Part shown: piece after piece, positions 44,127 through 53,117 of the stretch
Position numbering within the stretch: the stretch's first letter is position 1
Layout of the letters: every line of letters begins with the position of its first letter
DNA from: Methanolobus vulcani
GTDB lineage: Archaea; Halobacteriota; Methanosarcinia; Methanosarcinales; Methanosarcinaceae
Assembly: GCF_006546655.1 (NCBI RefSeq)
Contig: NZ_VIAQ01000006.1
Coordinates: 300,354 to 364,353, forward strand
DNA: 64,000 bases
Direction: 5' to 3'
Made by a program: the position numbers and the translations under genes
The notes under the pieces: generated by a model
Databases searched by the model: none
The model's input: the letters and a program-made list of their open reading frames with translations, nothing else
What the model was told of the DNA's origin: nothing

Positions 44127-44464
44127 GTTGTTCCTCCTTATTGAAAGTCTGAACCTCAATTGTTCAGACCTGCAGGATATTTCTTATTTCTATTCTGCAA
44201 AGAGCACAGCCCTTTCTTTGGCCTTTATTGCTCCTTGTTCTCAACTCTGCCCTAAATATGGTCTTTTCCGAAAGGAATAAGCCCATTGTTTTTGATTACC
44301 ACCTTAAGTGGTATTCCCGCTGGTATCGGGTTTTCTTCTCCACCTCCTGATCAATAATTAGCGTCAACTGATACAGCAACATTTTCATGTACGCTGTTTA
44401 TAATTACCAAAGGCATAGCTTCAGCTCTGGAGTATTGTGTTTTTTGGTCTCTTATATAGGATGG
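44127..44464 (-). promoter_or_regulatory. Long structured leader of the CBS/RNA ligase operon
   Basis: The coding-strand TATA box CTATATAAG (about 44451-44459) predicts a transcript start near 44428 and a leader of about 300 nt. It contains CCCG/CGGG (44316-44330), TACCAC/GTGGTA around TTAAG (44297-44313) and GTCTGAAC/GTTCAGAC (44147-44169), each self-complementary. A strong SD-like sequence AGGAGGTG sits near 44341-44348 but no ATG-started ORF of note follows it. CGTCAACTGA occurs at 44363-44372. The layout resembles a leader under RNA-based control. Confidence 0.5.
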
Positions 44465-44835
44465 GAGTATTCTCCCTGGTTCTACGACCTGATATTTTAT
44501 TTCCAATTAAACCACTGTGCTCCTTAACATCGCAAAATTACTGGCAGCATTCAATAATAATGTGCAGATGTTTTGCGAAAGACATTCCAAACTCTTGGTT
44601 AACGATATCTTACCTGCTGATATAGCGAATTTCTTCTCAAAATACAGGTAATATTCTGTGCCTGTCTGAAGTAACAGTTAGTCCAGCTAACACGAAATAC
44701 CAGGAACTAATTATTTTCCCCGGCCGAAACACAGGTGTTGCTTTGAAGATCGATACATTTCTTCGTTTAGGATATATCGGGACAGACATTTGTTTCACCA
44801 ACTTGAAGTGTCCTTTATCAGTTGACCAGTCTGAA
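44465..44835. other. Non-coding stretch between CBS genes
   Basis: This is about 370 bp between the CBS-operon promoter and the stop of CBS protein 3. Short frames occur on both strands but none has a good start site or recognisable content. TCAACTGA occurs near 44816-44823. I see no terminator hairpin of note. Confidence 0.4.
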
Positions 44836-45444
44836 CTAGTCATAGTAACCTTCTTCCTCTTTGCAGTCTTCGCAAAGCATCAATCCGTTAACATTGGTCA
44901 GGCTGTCTACCAGAGCTCCGCAACGCTGGCAAATGCCACGTTCGAGTTCGGGTTCCTGATGTATGTTGTTCTCATGATGCAGTTCGATCATTTCTTCCAG
45001 AATAGTGTTCAGACCCGGAGCTATGGCTAGTATATCTCTGTCCGTTATCATTCCCACTATTTTATCTCCTTCCATCACAGCAAGCCTTCTGATTTCAGAC
45101 TTGACCATCATTTCAGCAGCCTCGATTATATTTGTCGTAGGCTTTGTTGCTATGATAGGGGATGACATTATCTTTCCAGCTGTCATCTCAGAGGGCAGCA
45201 CATTCTTTGCTACGGTCTTTACCAGAATGTCATGCTCAGTAATGATACCGATGCTGTCACCATTTTCTGTAACGATAATGCTGCCAGTACCATTTTCTGC
45301 CATTTTGTTCGCAACATCGAGAACACTGGCATTGGTATCAATGCCAAAGGTATCCTTTGACATTATTTCCCTGACCGACATCTCATTTTCGATCTCCATT
45401 ATAGAGACATCGGTTTCCATGTTATCATGAACATTCAAGACCAT
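44836..45444 (-). CDS. CBS-domain protein 3 with C-terminal zinc ribbon
   Basis: The 202-aa protein carries two CBS motifs (VREIMSKDTFGIDTNAS and AGKIMSSPIIATKPTTN), each ending in GIITEHDIL or GMITDRDIL. At the end is a zinc ribbon (CQRCGALVDSLTNVNGLMLCEDCKE, two CxxC pairs). Zinc ribbons in CBS proteins suggest nucleic-acid or protein binding added to ligand sensing. ATG 45444 is chosen over the longer frame because AGGAG lies 8 bases upstream. It is transcribed separately from CBS proteins 1 and 2. Confidence 0.85.
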   Translation of the reverse strand: MVLNVHDNMETDVSIMEIENEMSVREIMSKDTFGIDTNASVLDVANKMAENGTGSIIVTENGDSIGIITEHDILVKTVAKNVLPSEMTAGKIMSSPIIATKPTTNIIEAAEMMVKSEIRRLAVMEGDKIVGMITDRDILAIAPGLNTILEEMIELHHENNIHQEPELERGICQRCGALVDSLTNVNGLMLCEDCKEEEGYYD

Positions 45445-45597
45445 AAGACGTGCTCCTGAATCCTGGATTAAAGGAATCAATTACCTATAGTCCACTAAAT
45501 AAATGTGGACTTTTATTGTATATATAGATGTTCGTGCCCTGTCATGTCTAAAACATGCTATACAATATTGATTATAAAATACTCCAATTGCTAGCGT

Positions 45598-45643
45598 TTT
45601 AAAAAAAGTGTAGTTCCGGGTAAACTTTTACAGTTATCCGGAA
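45598..45643 (-). terminator. Hairpin terminator of the RPA gene
   Basis: The arms TTCCGGGTAA (45614-45623) and TTATCCGGAA (45634-45643) pair with one G-U. On the coding strand the hairpin is followed by CTACACTTTTTTT. Confidence 0.7.
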
Positions 45644-45662
45644 GCAAGTTTATTTGAAGTTA

Positions 45663-46793
45663 TCAACGAACATTAATTCTTGTGCGGTTTCCTGCACTGA
45701 GCTCGATCTCATCATTGAATCCCGACTTTGAATACGCATCGATTATCTCAATATTTGTATCGATATCAAGCTCATCAACAAGGAGCGCATGGTCTCCCCA
45801 GAGTGCAATACGTATTCTGCCAGTGTCATCTGACACGTAGATATTAGATACCATGTTCACAGTGCCATCGTCACGGTTGAATTCCCTTATCTCTCCAAGA
45901 CCTGAAACCTGCCCTGAGATAGAATATGATTCACCTGGAATTATGTCAGAGATTGGGGTAAAGCTTTCCTTGAATTCCACTTCCTCTTCTATTTTCTTGA
46001 TAGTTCCACGGTTGCCAACCTGCATTTCAACCTGCTGGTTGAAGTTATTCTCTCTTGCATAGGCATTGATAATCTCAACAGAGTCATCGATTTCTATCTG
46101 CTGTGTGAAATCTGTAAGTTCATCCCAGAGCGTAACTCTTATTTTTCCGGTTTCATCCCCGATGAGCAGGTTTGCAACCTTACCTGTGCCACCATCTCTT
46201 TTGTTGAATGTCCTGATGTCAGAAATGTCAAGTACTCTGGCACGGATGTTGATATCACCCATACCATTAGTGATATCTTTGATCTGCCTGGACTCGATAC
46301 GGGCTTCGATCTTTTCATCGCTTTCACAGAAAACTCCGTTGTTGCCGACATTTACCTCCACACCGGAATATCCTTCTTTTACATATCCCGCAATCTGGAA
46401 TGTCTGGCCGATCTCTATCTCGCCGCTTTTTACAAGATCTGCCCTGTCATCCCATAATGTGAGGCGTATGGAACCGGTTTCATCGGCAACAATGAGATTT
46501 GCAACCCTGCCAACTGTACCATCATTCCTGTTGAATTCCTTTGCAGGGTAAACGGTCATTACTTTGGCTATGAGCTTTACATTCCCGCTGTTTGGAGTAA
46601 TGCCTGATATCTTCTGTATTTGCTGCTCTGCGCCTGTGTCACTGACACCAAGGTCATGTGCGACCAGCATTGCGGCAGTTCTGGTGTCACAGAGTCCGCT
46701 CATCTGTTCTACTTTTTCTTCCACCTTGCGTGTAAAGTCATCTTTGCTGATGACGCCACCGAGTTTTTCATATATATCGTTTATCTCGTCCAT
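45663..46793 (-). CDS. rpa: Replication protein A-like single-stranded DNA-binding protein (three OB folds)
   Basis: The 376-aa protein has three repeated OB-fold units, each starting around PAKEFNR.DGTVGRVANL, DIRTFNKRDGGTGKVANL or EIREFNRDDGTVNMVSNI and containing (R/K)(I/V)(T/R)(L/I)(T/A)LWG/D. Before them lies a helical N-terminal region of about 70 residues (MDEINDIYEKLGGVISKDDF). No zinc-finger Cys set is seen, which differs from some other methanogen RPAs. It should bind single-stranded DNA in replication and repair. ATG 46793 has AGGGT about eight bases upstream. HerA-NurA and DinB are other DNA-repair genes in the window. Confidence 0.85.
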   Translation of the reverse strand: MDEINDIYEKLGGVISKDDFTRKVEEKVEQMSGLCDTRTAAMLVAHDLGVSDTGAEQQIQKISGITPNSGNVKLIAKVMTVYPAKEFNRNDGTVGRVANLIVADETGSIRLTLWDDRADLVKSGEIEIGQTFQIAGYVKEGYSGVEVNVGNNGVFCESDEKIEARIESRQIKDITNGMGDINIRARVLDISDIRTFNKRDGGTGKVANLLIGDETGKIRVTLWDELTDFTQQIEIDDSVEIINAYARENNFNQQVEMQVGNRGTIKKIEEEVEFKESFTPISDIIPGESYSISGQVSGLGEIREFNRDDGTVNMVSNIYVSDDTGRIRIALWGDHALLVDELDIDTNIEIIDAYSKSGFNDEIELSAGNRTRINVR

Positions 46794-47059
46794 GATAATA
46801 CCCTGAAAATGAATAAAATGATATGGAAATTTCATTAAGGTAGTCTATTATCTTTTAAATATCCATTCTTTTATTTTAAACTAGTCTAAGTGTTCCTTCA
46901 GATAAATTAATGTAACGAAAACCTCTGTAAATCTTCAAACTTGTTTTGATTTCTCATGTTTTTAAAAATGAGATCTTTCTCATCTTTTTAAGAGACTTGA
47001 GTAGTTCTTGCGTTATTTTAATAACTTATATTAATTATGAGATGTATTTGCAAGATATC

Positions 47060-47695
47060 ATGATCCGTAAATGTAAAGAGCATGGCTATTTCAGGGGAGA
47101 AAGTTGCCCTGATTGTGGAGAAGAAGGACGTTATGTGCTGGATGATGATCGGGAAGAAAGGCTTGGTAGATTCATTTCCGGTGCGCTTAGACACTTCCCT
47201 GAAGACGTGGGTATTGAAATGGATCCGCAGGGATGGGTTGAACTTAACCAGCTCTGCGATGTTATGAAAAAGCGTTATAAGTGGGGTACAATGGAGCGTC
47301 TCATATCTCTTGTTGAGTCTGACAGGAAAGGGCGCTACGAAATAGATGACGGTTTTATCAGGGCAAGATATGGTCACTCAGTAGAAGTAGACCTGATATC
47401 AGAGTACCCCGAAAATGATCTTTCTTATTTGTATTACGGCGTGAGCCCGGAAGAAGCGGATATGCTCCTTGATAATGGAATCTATCCTATCAGGCAATGT
47501 TATGTGCACCTGAGCACTTCATTTGACAAGGCAAAAGAAGCTGCTTCAGTCCATACTGACAATCCCGTGATACTTGAAATTGATGCAGAAACAGCGCAGC
47601 AGGATGGAGTTGACATAGTTTCTGTAAACACTGACATTGTTCTTGCAAGAGGAATTCCTCCGGAGTACATCAGTGTTGTAGAATCCGCGGAATGA
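47060..47695 (+). CDS. kptA: RNA 2'-phosphotransferase (Tpt1/KptA) with N-terminal zinc ribbon
   Basis: The 211-aa protein transfers a 2'-phosphate from an RNA splice junction to NAD. The Tpt1 core is visible from LGRFISGALRHFPEDVG through RARYGHSVEVD and YYGVSPEEADMLLDNGI to VHLS. The start MIRKCKEHGYFRGESCPDCGEEG carries a zinc-binding Cys/His set common in archaeal KptA. ATG 47060 is preferred over longer starts because a TATA-like block (AACTTATATTA) lies about 25-35 bases upstream, so the mRNA is probably leaderless. It converges with rtcA across a palindrome that holds both stop codons. Confidence 0.88.
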   Translation: MIRKCKEHGYFRGESCPDCGEEGRYVLDDDREERLGRFISGALRHFPEDVGIEMDPQGWVELNQLCDVMKKRYKWGTMERLISLVESDRKGRYEIDDGFIRARYGHSVEVDLISEYPENDLSYLYYGVSPEEADMLLDNGIYPIRQCYVHLSTSFDKAKEAASVHTDNPVILEIDAETAQQDGVDIVSVNTDIVLARGIPPEYISVVESAE

Positions 47696-47704
47696 TATCA
47701 TTCC
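47689..47704. terminator. Palindrome between convergent kptA and rtcA
   Basis: The perfect 16-base palindrome GGAATGATATCATTCC spans both stop codons (kptA TGA at 47693-47695; rtcA stop at 47698-47700). A wider near-palindrome reaches CCG/CGG on each side. There is no T run, so its role in termination is unproven. Confidence 0.4.
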
Positions 47705-48714
47705 ACGGTAATCTCTAAAGGCCCTTTTTTCTCTTTTCCGTAGTTGATGCCAAATCTGACATCAAGCATTTTCTCAGTTATATGCATATTTGTAAGGCAG
47801 TGATTTGAAACTTCCCTTACTGTGAACGAGCCTTCTCCCGCAAGTCCCATATAGGGAATCAACTGGTCGGCAAGATGTACATCAACTTCAGCTCCGGATA
47901 ATAGCTCATCAAGCATCTCCTTTGCTGCATATTCCCCTACTTTTTCAGCAGGAAGTCCTCTTTTGCCTATACTGACAGAGCCAGCAAGTCCAGACCACAA
48001 AGTGATGCCGCTTCCGGTAGATCTGAATTTATCTGAAGTAATGTCAATCTCAGCTTCTTTACCAATTTCATTAAGTATCTTCATTGCAGATTCAGCCTGT
48101 CTTTTTGCAACATGCTCAGGCAACCTTGAGCAGTGTGAGACCCCGTGAATAATATTATTCTCACTTTTGTTTTCATCTGGGTGATAGAATCCTCTTAATA
48201 TGGAAGGAGTAATTTCAATTTCTGCAATTCCTCCACCTTTTGGATAGTATCCGCGTTCAATGAGGGTTATGTCTGCCTGATATCCCATAATTCTCAGTGC
48301 TTTTAATGTCACTTCCTTGAGGTAATCTATGGAAGGAGACCATGAAACGTCAGTTCCGCCGGATATGCGTAGTTTAGTCTTGTCTTTTGCAAAAATAGCC
48401 ATAGGCATGATCGTTTGCACAAGAAGAGGGATGCTACCGGCAGTTCCGATGGAAATAGTATCATTTACCCCCTTTATTTCCGATGGAGAAAAGTATATAT
48501 CAGTTGAGCCGGGGAAGAATCCCTTGATATCGGCATCGCATAACATTGCAGCGGTTTTAATGGACGTGAGATGCTGGGGTTTTAAGCCTTCTTTTGGACG
48601 GTTACGGCGTATATTCGTTACATGGATGTCCTCTCCGATAATTGCAGAAAGAGATACGGCTGTCCTGAGAATCTGACCGCCGCCTTCCCCGTATGAACCG
48701 TCTATTTCTATCAT
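47698..48714 (-). CDS. rtcA: RNA 3'-terminal phosphate cyclase
   Basis: The 338-aa protein converts 3'-phosphate ends of RNA to 2',3'-cyclic phosphate with ATP. It starts MIEIDGSYGEGGGQILRTAVSLS. The family block HGVSHCSRLPEHVAKRQAESA lies in the middle, and the C-terminal motif HLADQLIPYMGLAGEGSFTV is followed by NHCLTN with the catalytic His. Length is normal. The start overlaps the stop of the FAD oxidoreductase by four bases (ATGA), so the two are co-transcribed, although no functional link is known. Confidence 0.95.
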   Translation of the reverse strand: MIEIDGSYGEGGGQILRTAVSLSAIIGEDIHVTNIRRNRPKEGLKPQHLTSIKTAAMLCDADIKGFFPGSTDIYFSPSEIKGVNDTISIGTAGSIPLLVQTIMPMAIFAKDKTKLRISGGTDVSWSPSIDYLKEVTLKALRIMGYQADITLIERGYYPKGGGIAEIEITPSILRGFYHPDENKSENNIIHGVSHCSRLPEHVAKRQAESAMKILNEIGKEAEIDITSDKFRSTGSGITLWSGLAGSVSIGKRGLPAEKVGEYAAKEMLDELLSGAEVDVHLADQLIPYMGLAGEGSFTVREVSNHCLTNMHITEKMLDVRFGINYGKEKKGPLEITVE

Positions 48715-50072
48715 GCTTTTTTTCTCATTTTTTTAAGTGCACCCTTTGCAGCAAAACCTGTGGGGTCCTGCAGCGTGGAAACCGGAGGAGCGTAGCAGGT
48801 TTCTATATTTGCAAGCTCATGAACAGTTGTTCTCTTTTTGATGGCGAGTGTGAGGGCATCGATGCGCTCCTTAACACCTTCTCCTCCAACCACCTGCGCT
48901 CCTACAAGATATTCATCGCTGAATATGAGTTTGATGAAAAGCTTGCTTCCTCCCGGATAATATTCAGCCCTTGTTGAGCCGGTCGCAAGCCCTGTTACTA
49001 TTTTTATATCATTCTCTGCCGCTTTTTTTGATGTGATTCCTGTAGTTCCGACTTGTATGTTTCCTATGACTGCAACCCAGGGATTCAGTATAGGATCAAA
49101 TCTCACAGGCTTTGATGTAAGGTTCTTTGTTATTGTTCCAGCCATTCTTCTTGCGTTGCTTGCTACCTGGCTTAACATCGGCTTTCCGGTTATGTGGTCA
49201 AGGACCTCTACACATTCTCCGCCGCAGTAGATGTCAGGATGGAAAGCTCCTGACATTGATGGGTGGAGATACTCGTCAACTATTATGCCTCCGGTAGGGC
49301 CGATGTCAATCCCTGCGTTTATTGCAAGTTCATTTTCCGGTTCAACTCCAGTGGAGAATATTACAAGGTCTGCAGGGAAATCAGTGGTACCAATTGTTAC
49401 AGAGCTGACGTTCTCTTCACCGTTCAGTGCAGAGGGGACGTATCCTGTGATAACATTCACTCCCATGGATTCCAGATGTTCCTGTACAGCTTCAGCCATG
49501 TCGGGGTCTACATTGTGGGAAAGTATTGAAGAGCTTCTGCTTAAAAGTGTGGTATTTACATTTCTTCTTACAATCGCTGCTGCCAGTTCAGCACCAATGG
49601 AACCGCCGCCAATAATAACAACGGAGGATGCATTTTTGACTGCTTCTTCTATTTTGATAGCGTCAGAAAGTGTTCTGAGCGTGAAAACATTTCCAAGCCT
49701 GGTGCCGGGAATATCGGATGGTATTTTGGTTTTGCTTCCGGTTGCAATCACTAATTTATCATAATGATATTCCTCTGCGCCTGATACCACTGTAGATTCT
49801 TTGGTATTTATTGAATCGATTCTTGTCCCAAGATGCAGATCAATACCTATTCCTTTTAAGAATTTTTCATCTCTTCTAATGAGTGTCTTAAAATCTTTTA
49901 TTTCGCCACTAATGACAAAAGGCATTCCACACTGGCTGTAGGCCGTATGCACATCTGCAGAAAATACAGTTATTGAATAATCACTGTGGCGCGTGAGACT
50001 TGTTGCAACAGCCATTCCTACCGCTCCTCCACCAATGATTATTATTTTTCCATTTTTCTTTTCTCCGGGCAT
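48711..50072 (-). CDS. FAD-dependent pyridine nucleotide-disulfide oxidoreductase (CoA-disulfide reductase/NADH oxidase-like)
   Basis: The 453-aa protein has the FAD motif GGGAVG near the N-terminus, the NAD(P)H motif GGGSIGAELA near residue 155 and the redox Cys48 in AYSQCGMPF. A single active-site Cys is typical of CoA-disulfide reductases and NADH oxidases/peroxidases rather than of the Cys-x4-Cys disulfide reductases. The C-terminal dimerisation domain (KLIFSDEYLVGAQVVGGEGV) is complete. It probably reduces CoA disulfide, oxygen or a persulfide. The start at 50072 gives MPGEKKNGKIIIIGGG. Confidence 0.87.
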   Translation of the reverse strand: MPGEKKNGKIIIIGGGAVGMAVATSLTRHSDYSITVFSADVHTAYSQCGMPFVISGEIKDFKTLIRRDEKFLKGIGIDLHLGTRIDSINTKESTVVSGAEEYHYDKLVIATGSKTKIPSDIPGTRLGNVFTLRTLSDAIKIEEAVKNASSVVIIGGGSIGAELAAAIVRRNVNTTLLSRSSSILSHNVDPDMAEAVQEHLESMGVNVITGYVPSALNGEENVSSVTIGTTDFPADLVIFSTGVEPENELAINAGIDIGPTGGIIVDEYLHPSMSGAFHPDIYCGGECVEVLDHITGKPMLSQVASNARRMAGTITKNLTSKPVRFDPILNPWVAVIGNIQVGTTGITSKKAAENDIKIVTGLATGSTRAEYYPGGSKLFIKLIFSDEYLVGAQVVGGEGVKERIDALTLAIKKRTTVHELANIETCYAPPVSTLQDPTGFAAKGALKKMRKKA

Positions 50073-50689
50073 GCTGTTTTATAAGCTCGCATGAATATTA
50101 ACTATGTTCCCTCAGGAATAATCGTAATTCTGTAGTCAAAATAATTTGTGTTTCCAGTTTGACATGTCCAGCAAATCCTGAAAAATGTCGACCCATAAGT
50201 TTATAAGAGTTTGAAATCTATTACTTAATGTAGTCATGATTATATGCCTACATGTTCGAGATAATATAGATACTGTGAACAAGGGTATCTTTCAATAATA
50301 CAAATATAGTTTAGTTATTCGTAATCACTACGATTCAAAAAGAATCATCTACCGAAAAGGTATTCATAACATCATAAAGTGCTTACAGGTCAAAAGCTAC
50401 AGGTATTCAATGAGGGATTTGGAAATACTGCTTATTGACTATGCCATGAAACAGTTCCAGTAGCATATGCATACGTTGCATGGTACAAACGCTACTGCTG
50501 TTATTAGCTTGGCGTTGGTTCAGATTAAGTAGAACTCTTCATTTTTATTCATTGAAATTGGAGTTTTGTTCGTTTTATCAGGGTCATTATTCAAGCCTTT
50601 GATAAGATGACTTTGGCAGTCATTGCAACTTTTCTATTTTGTATTCCGAATTGTTCCGGTGTCATCATCACAAATTCGGAGATTATCAT
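50073..50689. other. 617-bp intergenic region upstream of dnaG
   Basis: Most of this stretch shows no gene. A frame at about 50295-50465 can be read as a peptide ending ...YRYSMRDLEILLIDYAMKQFQ, which vaguely resembles part of a transposase. It has no start codon or ribosome-binding site. A TATA-like sequence lies near 50205-50215. DnaG translation begins at 50690. Leader and any small RNA are undefined. Confidence 0.35.
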
Positions 50690-52063
50690 ATGCAAAATGC
50701 AGATACTACAAAATATATAATTCATTCAAAAATTAACGCAGATGGAATAATAGAACGCCCGGATATAGTAGGTGCTATCTTTGGTCAGACCGAGGGACTT
50801 CTTGGCTCTGATCTTGACCTTCGCGATCTTCAGAAGACAGGAAGGATTGGAAGGATCGAGGTCGTTGTCGGTGCCAAAAATGGAAAGACCAGGGGTACTA
50901 TTCTTATTCCTTCAAGTCTTGACAAGGTTGAGACTTCAATCCTTGCAGCTTCACTTGAGACTATAGACAGAGTTGGTCCATGCAGTGCAAAGATAGAGGT
51001 TACTCATATAGAGGATGTTAGGGCTACCAAGCGCCAGCAGATCATTGAGAGGGCTAAGTTCATTTTTAAGGGTATGTTCGATGAGAACCTTCCGGAGTCC
51101 CAGGAGATAGCTGATGAAGTGCGTCAGTCTGTAAGGGTCGAGGAAATGCAGTACTATGGTAAGAATAAAATTCCCTGTGGTCCTACAGTGATTGATTCCG
51201 ATGCTATTATTGTAGTTGAGGGCCGTGCTGATGTTCTTAACCTTTTGAAATACGGTATTAAGAATACCATTTGTGTTGGTGGTACAAATGTTCCTCCTGA
51301 AGTTGCAGAATTCACAAAGAAAAAGGATACTGTGACTGCTTTCACTGACGGTGATCGTGGAGGAGAACTTATTATCAAGGAACTTGTTCAGGTTGCTAAT
51401 ATTGACTATATTGCAAGGGCACCTGACGGAAAGAGTGTCGAGGACCTTGTCCAGAAAGAGATTGTCAGGTCACTCAGGCAGAAGGTTCCTGTTGAGCAGG
51501 TAATTGATAAATATCTTGTCAAAGATCAGGGCCCATCAGAGGACAATGGACGTGGACAACGTTTGTCTAAACGCAAGGATAGAAGATCTACTCCTGCTTC
51601 CGCACCTGCTTCTGATGTGAAGCGTGTTGCTACTCCTGCTGTAAAAAGAACTCCAAGGGATACCCGTGGAAGGGATAACAGGAAGAAGGGGCCAAGGGAC
51701 CAGCAGTCACGTGAGGTCAGAAGAGATACTGAAAAGAAGGTTGAAGCTCCTAAAGCAAAGGTACCAGCCTCTCCGGAAAACAAGAGGTTTAAGAATCATG
51801 CAAATGACCTGATAGGCACTTTTAGTGCACGTTTCCTTGATGGAAAGGATAATGTTGTTAATGAGACTGCTGTCAGGGATCTTGTAAGTACTCTTAAGGA
51901 TTATGAGAGTGAAGTAAAAACCGTTGTGTTTGATGGTGTAGTCACCCAAAGAATCCTTGATATTGCTGCCGACAAGGGTATAGAACGTCTTATAGGTGCA
52001 AAAGTCGGTAGTGTGTCTAAAAGGCCGGCTTCTGTAAAGGTTCTTACCGCTACTTCATTATAA
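50690..52063 (+). CDS. dnaG: Archaeal DnaG-like primase
   Basis: The 457-aa protein has the archaeal DnaG N-terminal domain ([39 protein letters not shown] in blocks). A Toprim domain follows, with the Glu of [12 protein letters not shown] and acidic TDGDRGG. A basic, low-complexity linker (about residues 280-380, Lys/Arg/Pro/Ala-rich) comes next, then a C-terminal helical domain. In archaea DnaG is found as a stable partner of the exosome in addition to its primase-like activity. GGAG lies eight bases before ATG 50690; the longer frame starts with TTG. A strong terminator follows. Confidence 0.93.
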   Translation: MQNADTTKYIIHSKINADGIIERPDIVGAIFGQTEGLLGSDLDLRDLQKTGRIGRIEVVVGAKNGKTRGTILIPSSLDKVETSILAASLETIDRVGPCSAKIEVTHIEDVRATKRQQIIERAKFIFKGMFDENLPESQEIADEVRQSVRVEEMQYYGKNKIPCGPTVIDSDAIIVVEGRADVLNLLKYGIKNTICVGGTNVPPEVAEFTKKKDTVTAFTDGDRGGELIIKELVQVANIDYIARAPDGKSVEDLVQKEIVRSLRQKVPVEQVIDKYLVKDQGPSEDNGRGQRLSKRKDRRSTPASAPASDVKRVATPAVKRTPRDTRGRDNRKKGPRDQQSREVRRDTEKKVEAPKAKVPASPENKRFKNHANDLIGTFSARFLDGKDNVVNETAVRDLVSTLKDYESEVKTVVFDGVVTQRILDIAADKGIERLIGAKVGSVSKRPASVKVLTATSL

Positions 52064-52070
52064 GTTTGGT

Positions 52071-52103
52071 ATACTGTGCTCGCGCACAGTATCTATATAT
52101 TTT
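52071..52103 (+). terminator. Hairpin terminator of dnaG
   Basis: The arms ATACTGTGC (52071-52079) and GCACAGTAT (52084-52092) form a perfect 9-pair stem with loop TCGC, followed by a T-rich run. Confidence 0.75.
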
Positions 52104-52337
52104 TAATGAATTATTGATTTTATCATCAATTGTTCTTGTTTTATTTACGTGTGTTTTTGTAATTTATCATGTTTAATCATTGAAATAAATACGAAAATCT
52201 TATATGTAATTTGTGCGGAACCCGTTTCCGGGGGAAATGGCTTTATTAGTCAATTTACCAACTAGTTTTGGTGTATTATTTTTATACAGTGCACAAAATA
52301 ACAGCAAATAATTAATTTTCAAATCAGGTTGGTTGGT

Positions 52338-52622
52338 ATGCATAAAGATGAGTTAATACAGTTGCACACATTGATGGCACAGATTAGAAGGCACTTTGAA
52401 CACATGGGAGTGGATACTCCCTTTACGGAGTATGATTCACTATCCATAAGTCCTCTGCATGTTCACAGGAGCAAGGCAGAGCACAAACACGCAATATTCG
52501 TTCTTGGTAACGATATTGCAGAAGCTCTTTCCCAGGATGATACTTCAGGAATTGGAAGGACATCTGAAAGAATGCATGAGCTTGCTATGAAAGCAAGCGG
52601 CCAGTTAGTAAATACTAACTAA
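52338..52622 (+). CDS. UPF0058-family small protein
   Basis: The 94-aa helical protein starts MHKDELIQLHTLMAQIRRHFE and contains SPLHVHRSKAEHKHAIFVLGNDIA, with several His that may bind a metal. This is the archaeal UPF0058 group of unknown function. ATG 52338 has AGGTT about ten bases before it. A frame starting with TTG three codons earlier has no better support. The gene lies alone downstream of dnaG and converges with the ArcS operon. Confidence 0.82.
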   Translation: MHKDELIQLHTLMAQIRRHFEHMGVDTPFTEYDSLSISPLHVHRSKAEHKHAIFVLGNDIAEALSQDDTSGIGRTSERMHELAMKASGQLVNTN

Positions 52623-52646
52623 GGCATCTCTTCTTTTAATTTCCAT

Positions 52647-53105
52647 TTAAAGGGATAATGAAATAGATGGTGTCAGGCGCTTTTTCATAATGATGCCATC
52701 CTCTCCATCTGAATAATATCCGTGTTGTACCCAGCAGGCCACAAAATCCTTACGCTTGTAAAAGTCCTGAGCTCTTGTATTTGTAATTCTTACTTCCAGA
52801 CTCGCAAATGTTAGAAGCTTGCAGATAAACACCGAAAGGATAGCATCCATAAGCCGGGAACCGATGCCCATACTCCTGAATCCCTCTCTCACGGCAAGAG
52901 AAAAGATACGCCCTTCGGTTTCAGATAGCTTATATCCTACAACAAATCCTGCTATGTAACCGTTGTATTCTGCAACAAGGAACCCTTCACTGTTCATTTC
53001 ATAGAAGTTCATATAAAGGAAGGGATTGTGTTCTGAGAAAGCTTGTGACTCTATCTCTAGAACCTCTTCGAAATCCGATGGTTCAAACTTCCTTATTACT
53101 AACAT
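52647..53105 (-). CDS. RimI-like GNAT N-acetyltransferase
   Basis: The 152-aa single-domain GNAT has the acetyl-CoA-binding loop RSMGIGSRLMDAIL (Arg-x-x-Gly-x-Gly/Ala pattern) near residue 80 and the beta-4 segment GRIFSLAVREGF before it. It resembles RimI/ArdI types that acetylate N-termini or ribosomal proteins. GTGATT lies just upstream of the ATG at 53105. The gene follows arcS by 12 bp on the same strand, so the two form an operon; a link to tRNA or translation is plausible. A C-terminal tail (RLTPSISLSL) is unusual but short. Confidence 0.8.
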   Translation of the reverse strand: MLVIRKFEPSDFEEVLEIESQAFSEHNPFLYMNFYEMNSEGFLVAEYNGYIAGFVVGYKLSETEGRIFSLAVREGFRSMGIGSRLMDAILSVFICKLLTFASLEVRITNTRAQDFYKRKDFVACWVQHGYYSDGEDGIIMKKRLTPSISLSL

Positions 53106-53117
53106 CTGAAATCACTG

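Noticed and set aside
44637..44843. 68-codon frame on the minus strand between CBS genes
   Set aside because: No recognisable content, start site or codon pattern; probably chance.
20636..50171. The 12-mer TGACATGTCCAG shared by two intergenic regions (20636 and 50160)
   Set aside because: Repeats of this length are expected by chance many times in 64 kb.
50295..50465. Frame ending ...YRYSMRDLEILLIDYAMKQFQ upstream of dnaG, possible transposase remnant
   Set aside because: No start codon or ribosome-binding site, no terminal repeats, and the similarity is only a vague impression.
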